Source: Xenorhabdus ishibashii (GTDB lineage: Bacteria; Pseudomonadota; Gammaproteobacteria; Enterobacterales; Enterobacteriaceae). Taken from it: a DNA stretch of 64,000 bases. Under the pieces are notes generated by a model. The model searched no databases. It worked only from the letters and a program-made list of their open reading frames with translations, and was not told the origin of the DNA. Made by a program: the position numbers and the translations under genes. The stretch covers positions 2,108,001 to 2,172,000 of the forward strand of contig NZ_NJAK01000001.1 in assembly GCF_002632755.1 (NCBI RefSeq), in the 5' to 3' direction. This document shows, one piece after another, positions 1 through 8,590 of this stretch (position 1 is the first letter of the stretch; every line of letters starts with the position of its first letter).

Positions 1-237
1 CTGCCAAAGCTTCCACACGGCACCGTGATAGTGATGGACAATGCGCCTTTCCATAAACGGAATGACACGGCACAAGCGATAGCAGACAGCAGATGTCAAC
101 TGGAATGGCTTCCCGCTTATAGTCCGGATTTGAACCCAATAGAACACAAATGGGGCGGAGCAAAAGCGATCAGGAGGCAAAAAAGATGTTCGGTTGATGA
201 GTTGTTTACGGAGCATATTGAATATGTCAGGTTATGA
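1..237 (+). CDS. IS630-family transposase, C-terminal part (5' end outside window)
   Basis: Open from the first base in frame 1 and ending at 237. It carries the second half of the DDE transposase domain: VMDNAPFHK around the second catalytic Asp, then SPDLNPIEHKWG with the catalytic Glu. It differs from the second copy at 1303-1752 by only a few residues (for example NAPFHK against NASFHK). The N-terminal helix-turn-helix part lies outside the window. Function would be DNA cleavage and strand transfer at the element ends. Confidence 0.9.
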   Translation: MPKLPHGTVIVMDNAPFHKRNDTAQAIADSRCQLEWLPAYSPDLNPIEHKWGGAKAIRRQKRCSVDELFTEHIEYVRL

Positions 238-250
238 TGATTCTGCTATA
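1..250 (+). mobile_element. Right end of an IS630-family element (truncated by window edge)
   Basis: The 3' part of an IS630-family element runs from the window edge to a TA dinucleotide at 249-250. Its terminal sequence before that TA is the same as that of the second IS630 copy at 1290-2203, which lies in the opposite orientation. IS630 elements insert at TA and duplicate it. The DNA beyond 250 (a DUF1643 gene scrap) is the interrupted host sequence. Confidence 0.85.
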
Positions 251-379
251 TCAGAAGATGGATTGTATCGATATGACCTATGGCGAGTATGGGATGAAAG
301 TAAACCTAACGTTATGTTTATTGGTCTAAATCCTTCCACCGCAGACCATGAGATTAATGATAATACTATTACGCGATGC
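251..379 (+). pseudogene. DUF1643-family protein, N-terminal fragment
   Basis: The frame after the IS630 end reads SEDGLYRYDLWRVW, then FIGLNPSTAD and NDNTI, which is the typical start of a DUF1643 protein (small uncharacterised domain of about 160 residues). Only about 40 codons remain. The left side is cut by IS630 at a TA and the right side by the IS982 inverted repeat starting at 371. The start codon and the whole C-terminal two thirds are missing, so it is dead. The exact right limit is uncertain because the last homologous residues overlap the IS982 repeat. Confidence 0.65.
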
Positions 380-466
380 TCGACTTTCGAGGAGAGTTGA
401 AATGACATAGCCCGTCCTTTATAACTTTAAGTGACCAAACCAAAAGAAATAAAGGAACAAAAGGCT

Positions 467-1294
467 ATGTCACAGCAAGATTTTATCATTTGGGTATTTT
501 GTTGGGTAGATGAAAATTTAGCAGAATTACAGCAAGGTACACGATTCAGAAGCCGAGGCTTTCCGCCTAAACTCAGCGATGCCGAAGCCATCACGATGGA
601 AGTCGTGGGTGAATTTTTAGGATTTTCAACAGATAAAGGCATTTGGACATACTTTAATAGCCACTGGCGCGAGTGGTTTCCGAGGCTGGGTTCACGCGCC
701 AATTTTGCTAAACAGATTTCGAATCTTTGGTTTGTTAAACAACCACTGCAAGAGGAACTGGCGATATTATTGGGTGCGTTCGACCGGCCGGTGCATATTA
801 TTGATGGATTTCCTCTGCCCGTTTGCCTCTTTAAACGCGCGAAAGGTTGTGCACGTTTTAAAGGACAAGCCGATTATGGCTTCTGCGCCGCCAAGAGTGA
901 AACGTACTACGGCTTTAAAGGACATCTGCTGGTCGATGAAATCGGCATCGTGACAGGGTTTACACTCACACCGGCAAGTGTCAGCGAGCGTGAGGCCGCC
1001 GGGGATTTGGTCGCGCCAATAACCGGCTATTTACTCGGTGATAAAGGATACTTAGGCACTGAATTTAAACAGGAAATGAAGAGAGAAGGCATTGAAATGA
1101 TAACGCCGGTGCGAGCCAATATGGATGACCCTGTTCCCAAAGAGACGAGAAAATGCATCAATGCCAAACGGCGTCTCATTGAAACTGTGATTGGTCAACT
1201 CGCCGGGCAATTTGCTATCGAGAAGTGCTGGGCGCGGGATATGTGGCATCTGAGCAATCGAATCGCCAGAAAGCTGCTTGCTCACACATTATAG
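467..1294 (+). pseudogene. IS982-family transposase, C-terminus cut by IS630
   Basis: DDE transposase of the IS982 family: SDAEAITMEVVGEFLG near the N-terminus, IIDGFPLPVC with the first catalytic Asp, LLGDKGYLG with the second, and LIETVIGQ with the Glu. The ATG at 467 is preceded by AAAGGA and preferred over an upstream GTG at 431. The frame ends after AHTL at a stop created by the nested IS630 junction at 1290. The missing last 30 or so residues lie beyond the insertion, after 2203. Probably inactive, although the catalytic triad is complete. Confidence 0.85.
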
Positions 1295-1302
1295 CAGAAT
1301 CA

Positions 1303-1752
1303 TCATAACCTGACATATTCAATATGCTCCGTAAACAACTCATCAACCGAACATCTTTTTTGCCTCCTGATCGCTTTTGCTCCGCCCCATTTGTGTTCTA
1401 TTGGGTTCAAATCCGGACTATAAGCGGGAAGCCATTCCAGTTGACATCTGCTGTCTGCTATCGCTTGTGCCGTATCATTCCGTTTATGGAAAGATGCATT
1501 GTCCATCACTATCACGGCGCCGTGTGGAAGCTTTGGCAGCAAATCTTGTGTCATCCACGCATAAAAAACATCGGCATTAATATTCTCGGTAAACAAGCTT
1601 AAGGTGACGAAGGTATTTTCGAGAATGGCACCAATGACGTTGATACGGCCTTTTGCGTGCCAGTCATGCGAACCAAAACAGCGTAACCCTTTTTCCGAAT
1701 AGCCATGTTGACGTGGCATCGCCTGAGCAAAACCACTTTCATCCAAATACAC
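1303..1752 (-). CDS. IS630 transposase, frame B (DDE catalytic part)
   Basis: Encodes the catalytic domain: IVYLDESGF with the first Asp, IVMDNASFHK with the second and DLNPIEHKWG with the Glu. The frame stays open upstream of the first Met as far as the A8 slippery run near 1841, so it is probably made as a -1 frameshift fusion with frame A (1817-2140), as in many IS630 elements. Nearly identical to the truncated copy at 1-237. Confidence 0.85.
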   Translation of the reverse strand: MYLDESGFAQAMPRQHGYSEKGLRCFGSHDWHAKGRINVIGAILENTFVTLSLFTENINADVFYAWMTQDLLPKLPHGAVIVMDNASFHKRNDTAQAIADSRCQLEWLPAYSPDLNPIEHKWGGAKAIRRQKRCSVDELFTEHIEYVRL

Positions 1753-1816
1753 AATCGGCCTGCCAGCCCGCTCATAGTCGCTGATGCGCTCGATAAATGC
1801 CTGACGAGCCTGAAGA

Positions 1817-2140
1817 TCAGCGCGAGGGTGTTTTAACGTTTTTTTTATGGGTGATCCGAAGCCGTTTCAAGGCATAATGAATAGCCGATTGTGAGACACC
1901 TAAACGTTTTGCTCTTTCCCATTGATAGTCATCGGGAAAGTGTTGGACATCCGCCATGAGCACTGCATCAGGGATTTTCGTGGCAGGTTTATTGCGGGTC
2001 ATGCAAGGTTCTATCTGATTGCACCACCGGAACAAGGTGCGCATGGAGACTTCAAAATGTGCACTCGTTTGTTCAAAAGTCAACGAATGCTTGTCTTTGT
2101 ATGCCAATACTCTCTTTCGAAAATCTAAACTGTAGCCCAT
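1817..2140 (-). CDS. IS630 transposase, frame A (helix-turn-helix part)
   Basis: 107 codons encoding the N-terminal DNA-binding part of an IS630 transposase: MGYSLDFRKRVLAY, then two helix-turn-helix-like segments (SMRTLFRW and VSQSAIHYALKRL). Close to its end it reads an A8 run (minus strand of 1841-1848). A -1 slip on this run leads directly into the catalytic frame, through DLQARQAFIERIS to the DDE domain. The short frame A product alone would bind DNA but not catalyse transposition. Confidence 0.85.
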   Translation of the reverse strand: MGYSLDFRKRVLAYKDKHSLTFEQTSAHFEVSMRTLFRWCNQIEPCMTRNKPATKIPDAVLMADVQHFPDDYQWERAKRLGVSQSAIHYALKRLRITHKKNVKTPSR

Positions 2141-2411
2141 CTCATTTTATGCCTTGTCATCTTAGGTTTAGATATTATGTCATATTGATATGATTTAGCT
2201 ATAGGTATTTTTGCCAACTTTAAACAAGGTAAAAAAACAACGCGACTGGCTTCAACAAACTCTCGTTATTGGGTGTTAAAGTCGAGCATCGCGTTAATTT
2301 AGTTATAATAATATAGAATTGAAATTAAATGTTATGAAGGCTAGATACCACATCTTTTAGGGGAGTAGTTGCTATTTTATCTGACAGTGTCCTGTAGAAA
2401 AGTGCGATTAA

Positions 2412-3206
2412 CTAATCTCCAACCCTCGCTTGAATATTCAAAAATTTCATTGCGACTTCAGTAACTTCATAAGCAAGTTTTTGTGTGCGCTCAATATATT
2501 CCACATAATAATCTACGCGATCTGGGTATTGCTGCCTAACTAAGTTCAGATCAATGTAATCATAATAGTCTATGGTACCTGCTGACTCCGCACCAAAATG
2601 CCGATTGAAAGAAAACACCTTATTATTTAGCTCTTGTCTTATGTCTTCTAAATCTGTTGCGTTAAAGGAATAGGTTGGATTGTCTACGAAATACATGCAG
2701 TCATAAATAGGGTCCATGAGTTTTGTGGGTACTTTTGCTCTAAATAACTCGCTTTTAAGTTGTTGTATGTATTCGTAGTTGAATAGGTTAGTGTAGATTT
2801 TAAGTGTCTTCAAATCATGAGAGGAGTAGCTAACCTGAGAGTGCTGGGTTGGCTGGGAAAGTCTTCTGTAAGCAGCTTCTTCTGCTAGATTTTTCCAAGA
2901 GCGAAGCTTCTCCACCGTATATTCACTATAATTAGCATCAACTAAGTTACCGTGATTACGGCACATCCAAATTCCGTTATTAATCGATTTACGCTGTTCT
3001 GGGGACATAGATGTGTCATACCTTGGTCCCCCTGGAGATGCGGCGCAAATATGAGCTGCTATGCCATTATTTATTTTCTCATCTTCTGACTGAGAGGCTG
3101 GGCCTAATGTGCTCTGTCCGCATTTAGGATACGAGCAAATCCATCCGACGCGATCTGCGAGGATTCTTTTTGTTGTCGCCGAGAAATCATCACGATTGTT
3201 GGGCAT
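2412..3206 (-). CDS. HNH-endonuclease-like protein with uncharacterised C-terminal domain
   Basis: 264 residues. The N-terminal 110 residues look like an HNH/zinc-finger nuclease module: CSYPKCGQ supplies a Cys pair, then AAHICAASPGGPRYD, RKSINNGIWMCRNHGNLVD and a run to RSWKNLAEE. This arrangement is common in defence-associated effectors. The C-terminal 150 residues (from about 120) are not recognised. They are rich in Tyr and acidic residues and could be a sensor or structural domain. The ATG at 3206 is chosen because AAGGAT lies 8 bases upstream, whereas a TTG at 3212 would be too close. It stands alone, with the IS pile downstream and a hairpin-rich stretch upstream. Function inferred only at domain level. 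Confidence 0.65.
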   Translation of the reverse strand: MPNNRDDFSATTKRILADRVGWICSYPKCGQSTLGPASQSEDEKINNGIAAHICAASPGGPRYDTSMSPEQRKSINNGIWMCRNHGNLVDANYSEYTVEKLRSWKNLAEEAAYRRLSQPTQHSQVSYSSHDLKTLKIYTNLFNYEYIQQLKSELFRAKVPTKLMDPIYDCMYFVDNPTYSFNATDLEDIRQELNNKVFSFNRHFGAESAGTIDYYDYIDLNLVRQQYPDRVDYYVEYIERTQKLAYEVTEVAMKFLNIQARVGD

Positions 3207-3538
3207 AATCAATATCCTTTTTTGGATTAATATTTCTATATAACTGATAAGTGCATTTTAAAGTGCTATTCACTTACGGATTGATTTAAGGAATCTAATT
3301 TTATATAACAGAAATTGCACATGCAGCACCAATCAAAACATTTGACCAACTCCCCGTAAAATAAAGCACTTGCACATTAGTATGTGTCCGCTTCTGGCAC
3401 TAAGCTGACTATCATATTTACCTGAACTCAGAGTAGCAAGGTACCAGATCTCATTTAACAGCATATAACGCAAAAAGTTAAGTATTTATACTGATTCGCT
3501 TATTGAGTCCGATAAACCAATCAGTTAAAGTAGCCCCG
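3207..3538. other. Non-coding stretch upstream of the HNH gene
   Basis: AT-rich region between the HNH gene (minus) and the hairpin cluster. It must hold the HNH gene promoter. No gene or convincing RNA signal was seen here. Confidence 0.4.
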
Positions 3539-3721
3539 CCATTGGCAAAATCCAATGGTCAAGGTTTTGCAGCCTTGAATGTATCCCACTGGTAGGAAAT
3601 TTCTACCAGTGTGTCTGCTATCGCCTTTTCAATGGTGGTTCAGGCAGGGGAGGTTTCGACCTCACCGGTTGGATACATCCGGTCTGCAAACCCTGTCTGA
3701 ATCGCCACCATCAATTTTTTT
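3539..3721 (+). ncRNA. Candidate structured RNA: three hairpins followed by a long three-way stem with U-tract
   Basis: Four consecutive palindromic units are packed into 180 bases. (A) CCATTGG/CCAATGG at 3539-3558. (B) TCAAGG/CCTTGA at 3559-3578. (C) CACTGGTAG/CTACCAGTG at 3587-3611. (D) A long stem pairing 3632-3649 (ATGGTGG plus TTCAGGCAGGG) with 3691-3711 (CCCTGTCTGAA plus CCACCAT) across a 3-base bulge. D encloses a GAGGT-TTCG-ACCTC tetraloop hairpin and an ACCGG/CCGGT hairpin. A run of seven T follows at 3715-3721, as at a rho-independent terminator. The stretch lies just upstream of the Ner-like gene. It could be a small RNA, a leader/attenuator or an operator array. The structure is seen; the role is unknown. 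Confidence 0.45.
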
Positions 3722-3745
3722 CAATTAATGGAAGGGGTAGCAGGA

Positions 3746-4003
3746 ATGAATAATGTTAAAAATGATTGGCATCAAGCCGATATTATTGCTGCACTGCGTA
3801 AACGTGGTACAACTTTAGCGGCTGTTTCTCGTGCATCTGGTCTCAGCTCATCTACATTGGCAAATACGCTCAGCAGACCGTGGCCGAAAGGCGAATGGAT
3901 CATCGCTAACTATCTCGAAATACACCCATCTGAAATCTGGCCCAGCCGCTATTTTGATTCGTATGGTGAATTGATTGAACGCAAGGTTCGGGATAAATCA
4001 TAA
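3746..4003 (+). CDS. Ner/Nlp-family DNA-binding protein
   Basis: 85 residues with the winged helix-turn-helix of phage Mu Ner and E. coli SfsB/Nlp: DWHQADIIAALRKRGTTLAAVSR, SGLSSSTLANTLSRPWPKGEWIIA and LEIHPSEIWPSRYF. Ner is a small repressor in Mu-like phages; chromosomal relatives regulate a few host genes. The ATG at 3746 is preferred to an upstream ATG at 3728 that has no ribosome site; GGAAGGGG lies upstream of 3746. No other phage gene is visible, so it is an isolated remnant or a domesticated regulator. CACTGGTAG-type motifs lie on both sides (3587-3611 and 4060). Confidence 0.8.
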   Translation: MNNVKNDWHQADIIAALRKRGTTLAAVSRASGLSSSTLANTLSRPWPKGEWIIANYLEIHPSEIWPSRYFDSYGELIERKVRDKS

Positions 4004-4262
4004 AAATAATCAGTTCCATTTGAAAATCATCGGGAAGATAGCCGTAGCGGGGTATCTTCTCACTGGTAGAAACATCTGTAACTTTCATCTCAATGCTTCC
4101 AGACGAAATACATCGTAACTTTTCACAAGGTTGGAACGTTTGGTGTACTGACCTCTATAACACATCTAATTCTTATTTTTCTTTGGTACTCATGTTGTTC
4201 TGTGAGTTTTTGTGCTGAGGATTTTTCGGTGGGGTAATCGGTGGGGTAATTCTAAGTAAAAA
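4004..4262. other. Non-coding stretch with hairpin and a 12-base tandem repeat
   Basis: Contains an inverted repeat GAAGATA/TATCTTC near 4034-4059, a second CACTGGTAGAAA motif at about 4060 matching hairpin C upstream of the Ner-like gene, and two tandem copies of GGTGGGGTAATY at 4228-4251. No gene was seen. The motif recurring on both sides of the Ner-like gene may be its operator (inference). Confidence 0.35.
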
Positions 4263-4292
4263 GGCACTTTCTACATAGTAAAAAGTGCCGAT
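4256..4292 (-). terminator. Rho-independent terminator of dusB-fis
   Basis: On the minus strand, GGCACTTT and AAAGTGCC form an 8-bp stem (4263-4270 with 4282-4289) followed by a T run, 28 bases past the fis stop codon. Confidence 0.8.
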
Positions 4293-4317
4293 TTAACAAC
4301 ATGTTACTAGACTAGGA

Positions 4318-4614
4318 TTAGTTCATGCCGTATTTTTTCAGTTTCTTACGCAGAGTGCCACGGTTGATTCCCATCATCAGTGCTGCGCGAGTCTGGTTGC
4401 CACGGGTGTATTGCATCACCATGTCCAACAGTGGCTGTTCTACTTCAGCCAGTACCAGCTCATACAGGTCATTAACGTCTTGACCGTTCAGTTGAGCAAA
4501 ATAGTTCTTCAGTGCTTGTTTAACTGAATCACGCAGAGGTTTTTGAGTTACCTGATCTTGTGAATTTACAGTAGCAACGGTTAGTACATCAGAATTTACG
4601 CGTTGTTCGAACAT
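4318..4614 (-). CDS. fis: Nucleoid-associated protein Fis
   Basis: 98 residues, exactly the family length. Fis is a homodimeric DNA-bending protein that activates rRNA promoters, helps site-specific recombination and shapes the nucleoid. The N-terminal beta-hairpin arm and the C-terminal helix-turn-helix ([25 protein letters not shown]) are nearly identical to E. coli Fis. It follows dusB with 7 bases between the frames, the conserved dusB-fis operon, and is closed by a terminator just downstream. Confidence 0.98.
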   Translation of the reverse strand: MFEQRVNSDVLTVATVNSQDQVTQKPLRDSVKQALKNYFAQLNGQDVNDLYELVLAEVEQPLLDMVMQYTRGNQTRAALMMGINRGTLRKKLKKYGMN

Positions 4615-4621
4615 AGTTCTG

Positions 4622-5605
4622 TCAGCTCTTTTCTTTATTTACGCAAAAATTTTCGAAGTATGCCTTCAACGCCTCCAGCTGTTCGCTGGCATCCTCTATG
4701 GCGTTGAATGTGCGCCGAAACTGGTCATCAGGGGCATGTTCCTTGAGATACCAAGATACATGCTTGCGTGCAATACGAACTCCTTTGCCTTGACCGTAAA
4801 AATCATGCAGTTCTCGTACATGCTCGCTCATGAAACGCTGCACTTCGCCAAGGGGCATCGGTGACAGCAATTCTCCCGTTTCCAGATAATGCTGGATTTC
4901 CCGAAAGATCCAGGGTCTTCCCTGAGCAGCGCGGCCTATCATCAGGGCATCAGCCCCGGTGTATTCAAGCACTGCTCTGGCTTTTAGCGGGTCAGTAATG
5001 TCGCCATTGGCAATAATTGGAATGGCAACAGTCTGCTTAACTGTCCGAATATTGTCGTACTCGGCCTCACCATTAAACAGGCAAGCTCGCGTCCTGCCAT
5101 GTATCGCAAGAGCCTGAATACCACAACGCTCGGCCAATTGGGCAATTTCTACACAGTTACGTTCTTCCGGTGACCATCCTGTACGGATCTTCAAAGTGAC
5201 AGGTACATCAACTGCATTGACTACCGCAGAAAGGATTTTTTCAACCAGTTGCGGATAGCGCAGTAATGCAGAGCCTGCCAGCTTACGATTCACCTTCTTA
5301 GCTGGGCACCCCATATTGATATCGATGATCTGAGCACCATTGGCGACGTTAATTTTCGCCGCTGCCGCCATTTCATCGGGATCACTACCGGCTATTTGTA
5401 CAGAACGCACTCCGGGTTCGTCGCTATGAACCATACGTAGCCGAGATTTATCCGTCTTCCAAACCTGAGGATTGGAAGAAAGCATTTCTGAGACTGTCAT
5501 TCCTGCTCCCATCTGGTAGCAAAGAGATCGAAACGGGCGATCTGTTATGCCTGCCATAGGAGCTGCAATAAGACAGTTTTTCAACTGGTATTGTCCGATA
5601 CGCAT
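4622..5605 (-). CDS. dusB: tRNA-dihydrouridine synthase B
   Basis: FMN-dependent TIM-barrel enzyme that reduces uridine to dihydrouridine in the tRNA D-loop. Seen: [15 protein letters not shown] at the N-terminus, [10 protein letters not shown] with the catalytic Cys, [19 protein letters not shown] and [13 protein letters not shown] for phosphate binding. The start at 5605 (MRIGQYQL) matches the E. coli protein. An in-frame TTG at 5626 would add seven residues; neither has a clear ribosome site. First gene of the dusB-fis operon. Confidence 0.95.
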   Translation of the reverse strand: MRIGQYQLKNCLIAAPMAGITDRPFRSLCYQMGAGMTVSEMLSSNPQVWKTDKSRLRMVHSDEPGVRSVQIAGSDPDEMAAAAKINVANGAQIIDINMGCPAKKVNRKLAGSALLRYPQLVEKILSAVVNAVDVPVTLKIRTGWSPEERNCVEIAQLAERCGIQALAIHGRTRACLFNGEAEYDNIRTVKQTVAIPIIANGDITDPLKARAVLEYTGADALMIGRAAQGRPWIFREIQHYLETGELLSPMPLGEVQRFMSEHVRELHDFYGQGKGVRIARKHVSWYLKEHAPDDQFRRTFNAIEDASEQLEALKAYFENFCVNKEKS

Positions 5606-5888
5606 AGACGAAGAAAGAGTGGTCAACTGTGACTAAGGGCGCGTATATTACGCATTTTTCACAAGATATGAAAGGCCAAACTTTGAGCGAATCGACATTT
5701 ATACCGGATTTTTTCCAGTTGATTTTTTAAATTTGGTTTATTATTGTTAAATAACAAATAGTTACATTTTATTGTTGAAATTTGTTATTACTGATATTTC
5801 TAATCATAAACAGAGCGGATTACCACCAATTGACCTCCTGGGTGATCATTTTAGTGGATAATCTCGCTTTTCAATAGGTATCAGGTGG
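5606..5888 (-). promoter_or_regulatory. Intergenic region carrying the dusB-fis promoter
   Basis: About 280 bases, very AT-rich from 5700 to 5800. In enterobacteria the growth-phase-regulated fis promoter lies directly upstream of dusB, so this is its expected position. No individual -35/-10 pair is assigned with confidence. Confidence 0.5.
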
Positions 5889-6770
5889 TTATTTTTTAAT
5901 CCCTGTGATGCGACACCATTCTTCTTGTTCAGCTATTGGATCAATAATAAATTCATTGTCATAGGCCTGAGCAACCCCTTCAGCCTGGCTAGCCAGAACA
6001 CCAGACAAGCCCAATAATCCACCAGATTTAGGCAGTGAGCCGATGACAGGGGCAAGTTCACGCAGTGGGCCGGCTAAGATATTGGCAATCACGATGTCGC
6101 ATTCAAGATCTTTAGGTTGATCTTTAGACAGATAGAGGGTTAGTTGGTCAGATACCCCATTGCGTTCGGCGTTATCCCGGCTGGCTTGAATGGCTTGTGG
6201 GTCGATATCAATACCGATAGCGTGTTTCGCGCCCAGTTTCAGGGCTGCGATGGCCAATATGCCTGAGCCACAACCGAAGTCGATGACGGTTTTACCGGTC
6301 AGGTCTAGACCGTCCAGCCATTGCAGGCAGAGGGAGGTCGTTGGGTGAGTACCTGTCCCGAAGGCCAGACCAGGGTCAAGCATCACATTGACGGCTTCTG
6401 GTTCGGGTACTTCGCGCCAGCTAGGGCAGATCCACAGACGTTTACCGAAGCGCATGGGGTGGAAGTTATCCATCCATTCACGCTCCCAATCTTTATCTTC
6501 CAGTTGTTCAATTTTGTGGATGAAGTCCTTACCCAGTTGTGGAAGCTGTTCCAATTGGCTGACAACCGCTTTCATATCCATTTCAGCGTCATACAGGCCG
6601 ATAACATCGGTATCCCCCCATAAACGCGTTTCGCCCGGCAGAGGCTCAAAAATAGGGGTATCGTGGCTATCCTGAAAGGTGACTGATACGGCGCCACTTT
6701 CCATCAGCTCATCGCCTAACGCTTCCGCTTGTTGTCCCGTGGTGTTTAATCTTAATTGTATCCAAGGCAT
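5889..6770 (-). CDS. prmA: Ribosomal protein L11 methyltransferase
   Basis: 293 residues, the usual length. It trimethylates L11 using S-adenosylmethionine. The N-terminal L11-recognition domain ([12 protein letters not shown]) is followed by a class I methyltransferase core with [19 protein letters not shown] for SAM binding, and NPPY-class catalytic region [27 protein letters not shown] is the conserved linker. Lies 26 bases after panF in the conserved panF-prmA order. Confidence 0.97.
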   Translation of the reverse strand: MPWIQLRLNTTGQQAEALGDELMESGAVSVTFQDSHDTPIFEPLPGETRLWGDTDVIGLYDAEMDMKAVVSQLEQLPQLGKDFIHKIEQLEDKDWEREWMDNFHPMRFGKRLWICPSWREVPEPEAVNVMLDPGLAFGTGTHPTTSLCLQWLDGLDLTGKTVIDFGCGSGILAIAALKLGAKHAIGIDIDPQAIQASRDNAERNGVSDQLTLYLSKDQPKDLECDIVIANILAGPLRELAPVIGSLPKSGGLLGLSGVLASQAEGVAQAYDNEFIIDPIAEQEEWCRITGIKK

Positions 6771-6796
6771 AAAAAATTCTCGTTTTGTGAATCACG

Positions 6797-8242
6797 TTAT
6801 TGTGTGAAATGTAATCGTTTAGCGCCAATCACGCCGAATTTATTTCCTATCCAAAATGCCAGTAAACTCAGTAATAGCGATGGCACGATAGGATGAAAAC
6901 CAAGAAGCTGAATATTGAAAGTTGCAAGCATTGTATAACTAGCCGCACCAGTCAGCATTGAGCTGATCGCCCCTTGGGCATTGGCTTTTTCCCAATATAA
7001 CCCCAGAACCAGTGGCCAGAGGAAAACAGCTTGCAATCCACCAAATGCCAGCAAGTTCAACCAGATAATCATCTCAGGTGGGCGCCATGCTGCCAGCAGC
7101 AGTAATGCCCCTAAAAATAGGGTGGAGTAGCTGGAAATACATGACAGCCTTTTCTCCTGACTGATCTGGTGTGGAAACCGATTCAAATAGAGATCTTTGA
7201 CGATAGTGGCCGAAGATTGCAGTAGTTGGGCGTTAATGGTGGACATAATCGCAGCCATTGGTGCAGCCAGAAAAATTCCGGCAGCAACAGGAGGCAGTAC
7301 CGTAATCATTAAGGTTGGGATCACTTGATCGGGAATAGTCAGATCAGGAATGATGGCTCGACCAAGGGCTCCGGCAAGGTGCATGCCGAACATCAGGAAC
7401 GCCATCACTATCGTGCCAAGTATAATACCGCGGTGAACGGCTTTACTGTCTTTATAAGAGATACAGCGCACCGCAGTGTGTGGTAGCCCGACGACACCAA
7501 AGCAGACCAATACCCAGAAAGAGGCCATAAATGGCCCAGTGAGGATATTATCGGCACCGTAAGGAGAAACCAAATTTGGGTCAATGGTACGCAGTGTCGT
7601 GACCGCTGCTGACAGTCCACCGGCTTTATAGATAATGCCTGCCAGCAATAATGCGGTTCCTAGCAGCATCACTATCCCTTGTAAGGCATCATTGAGGACG
7701 CTGGCTCTGAACCCACCAAACGCGGTATAGAGGGCAATGGAAACACCAAAAATCAATAACCCTGTATCGTAAGGGATGCCAGCGGCTGTTTCCAGTAAAC
7801 GAGCACCGCCAATGAATTGTACTGTCATGGCACCGACAAAAGCGACCAGCAGGCTTACACTGGCAAACCAGACCAGAAAACGGCTTTGATAGCGTGCATA
7901 TAGCATGTCATTAAGTGTGACCGCATTGTAACGGCGGGCGAGGATAGCAAATTTTTTCCCCAATACGCTAAGCGAGAGCCATATCGCAGGCAGTTGGATC
8001 AGTGATAGTAATACCCAACCGATACCATACTTATAAGCGGCACCAGGGCCACCAATAAATGAGCTGGCACTGATATAAGTTGCTGTAATGGTCATTGCCA
8101 ATACAAAACCACCCATAGAACGGTTGCCGAGAAAATACTCATTTAGGAATTCCCCTGTTTGCCGGCGGCGATAAGCATAGATTGAGAGTATGAAAACCAA
8201 TGCCAGATATCCCACAAGAGGCAGAATGACTTCACTTTGCAT
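6797..8242 (-). CDS. panF: Sodium/pantothenate symporter
   Basis: 481 residues of the sodium:solute symporter family with about 13 hydrophobic segments. It imports pantothenate, the CoA precursor, with sodium. SFIGGPGAAYKYGIGW and the long stretch AILARRYNAVTLNDML match E. coli PanF closely. The ATG at 8242 is chosen because GGAGG lies 6 bases upstream; a GTG directly before it is less likely. It overlaps the end of yhdT by 11 bases, so the two are translated together. Confidence 0.97.
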   Translation of the reverse strand: MQSEVILPLVGYLALVFILSIYAYRRRQTGEFLNEYFLGNRSMGGFVLAMTITATYISASSFIGGPGAAYKYGIGWVLLSLIQLPAIWLSLSVLGKKFAILARRYNAVTLNDMLYARYQSRFLVWFASVSLLVAFVGAMTVQFIGGARLLETAAGIPYDTGLLIFGVSIALYTAFGGFRASVLNDALQGIVMLLGTALLLAGIIYKAGGLSAAVTTLRTIDPNLVSPYGADNILTGPFMASFWVLVCFGVVGLPHTAVRCISYKDSKAVHRGIILGTIVMAFLMFGMHLAGALGRAIIPDLTIPDQVIPTLMITVLPPVAAGIFLAAPMAAIMSTINAQLLQSSATIVKDLYLNRFPHQISQEKRLSCISSYSTLFLGALLLLAAWRPPEMIIWLNLLAFGGLQAVFLWPLVLGLYWEKANAQGAISSMLTGAASYTMLATFNIQLLGFHPIVPSLLLSLLAFWIGNKFGVIGAKRLHFTQ

Positions 8243-8474
8243 CACTATCCTCCAGTGGCATGTCCTTGAATATAAACTTCACCATCAAGTAGCAGAGGAT
8301 GATAAATAAGGTGGGTAGCAGCAAGCAAGCCAGTTCAAACCAGCGAGGCAAGCCAGTTAAGCCGATGGCATCACTGGGTAAATAGGCACACAGCAGCCAG
8401 CCAACAAGATAAGCCAGCGTCAGGAATACTGCCCAGCGTGCTTCTTTGTGGGATTGAACAAATCGTCCGTCCAT
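8232..8474 (-). CDS. yhdT: YhdT family membrane protein
   Basis: 80 residues with two strongly hydrophobic segments (about 14-33 and 47-68). The family is uncharacterised but always sits directly before panF, and the overlap here keeps that link. The ribosome site GGAGAAC precedes the ATG. A role as a small partner or regulator of PanF is only suggested by position. Confidence 0.93.
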   Translation of the reverse strand: MDGRFVQSHKEARWAVFLTLAYLVGWLLCAYLPSDAIGLTGLPRWFELACLLLPTLFIILCYLMVKFIFKDMPLEDSDAK

Positions 8475-8590
8475 TCGTTCTCCGGGTAATTTATATGAAA
8501 CAATATGGGGGAATTGTACGGTAATGCGTAGATTTATTCAGGAGAAAAGTGGTTGGTTAGGCGGTCATCGAATTCCGCCAAACCCCTTGA

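Larger units (their letters stand above)
1290..2203 (-). mobile_element. Complete IS630-family element nested in IS982
   Basis: The element is bounded by TATAGC-type inverted ends: TATAGCAGAATCAT at 1290 and the inverse of TATAGCTAAATCAT ending at 2203. The TA target is duplicated on both sides. It is about 914 bp and carries a two-frame transposase on the minus strand. It sits in the 3' end of the IS982 transposase gene, and removing it with one TA restores that frame. Confidence 0.9.
371..2294 (+). mobile_element. IS982-family element interrupted by a nested IS630
   Basis: A 17-base perfect inverted repeat, ACGCGATGCTCGACTTT, lies at 371-387 and in inverted form at 2278-2294. Subtracting the nested IS630 (1290-2203) leaves about 1.0 kb, the usual size of IS982 elements. 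Joining the sequence across the nested element restores an open frame that continues the transposase C-terminus (AHTLGIFANF and onward) up to the right repeat. No convincing target duplication was found beside the ends. Confidence 0.8.

Noticed and set aside
361..2304. Target-site duplication for IS982 (TAATACTATT against TAATTTAGTT)
   Set aside because: Only 7 of 10 bases agree; too weak to claim.
3632..3711. tRNA or tmRNA-like end because the sequence closes with CGCCACCA
   Set aside because: No cloverleaf, anticodon arm or T-loop can be drawn; the stem is far too long for an acceptor, and the interior has a UUCG tetraloop hairpin.
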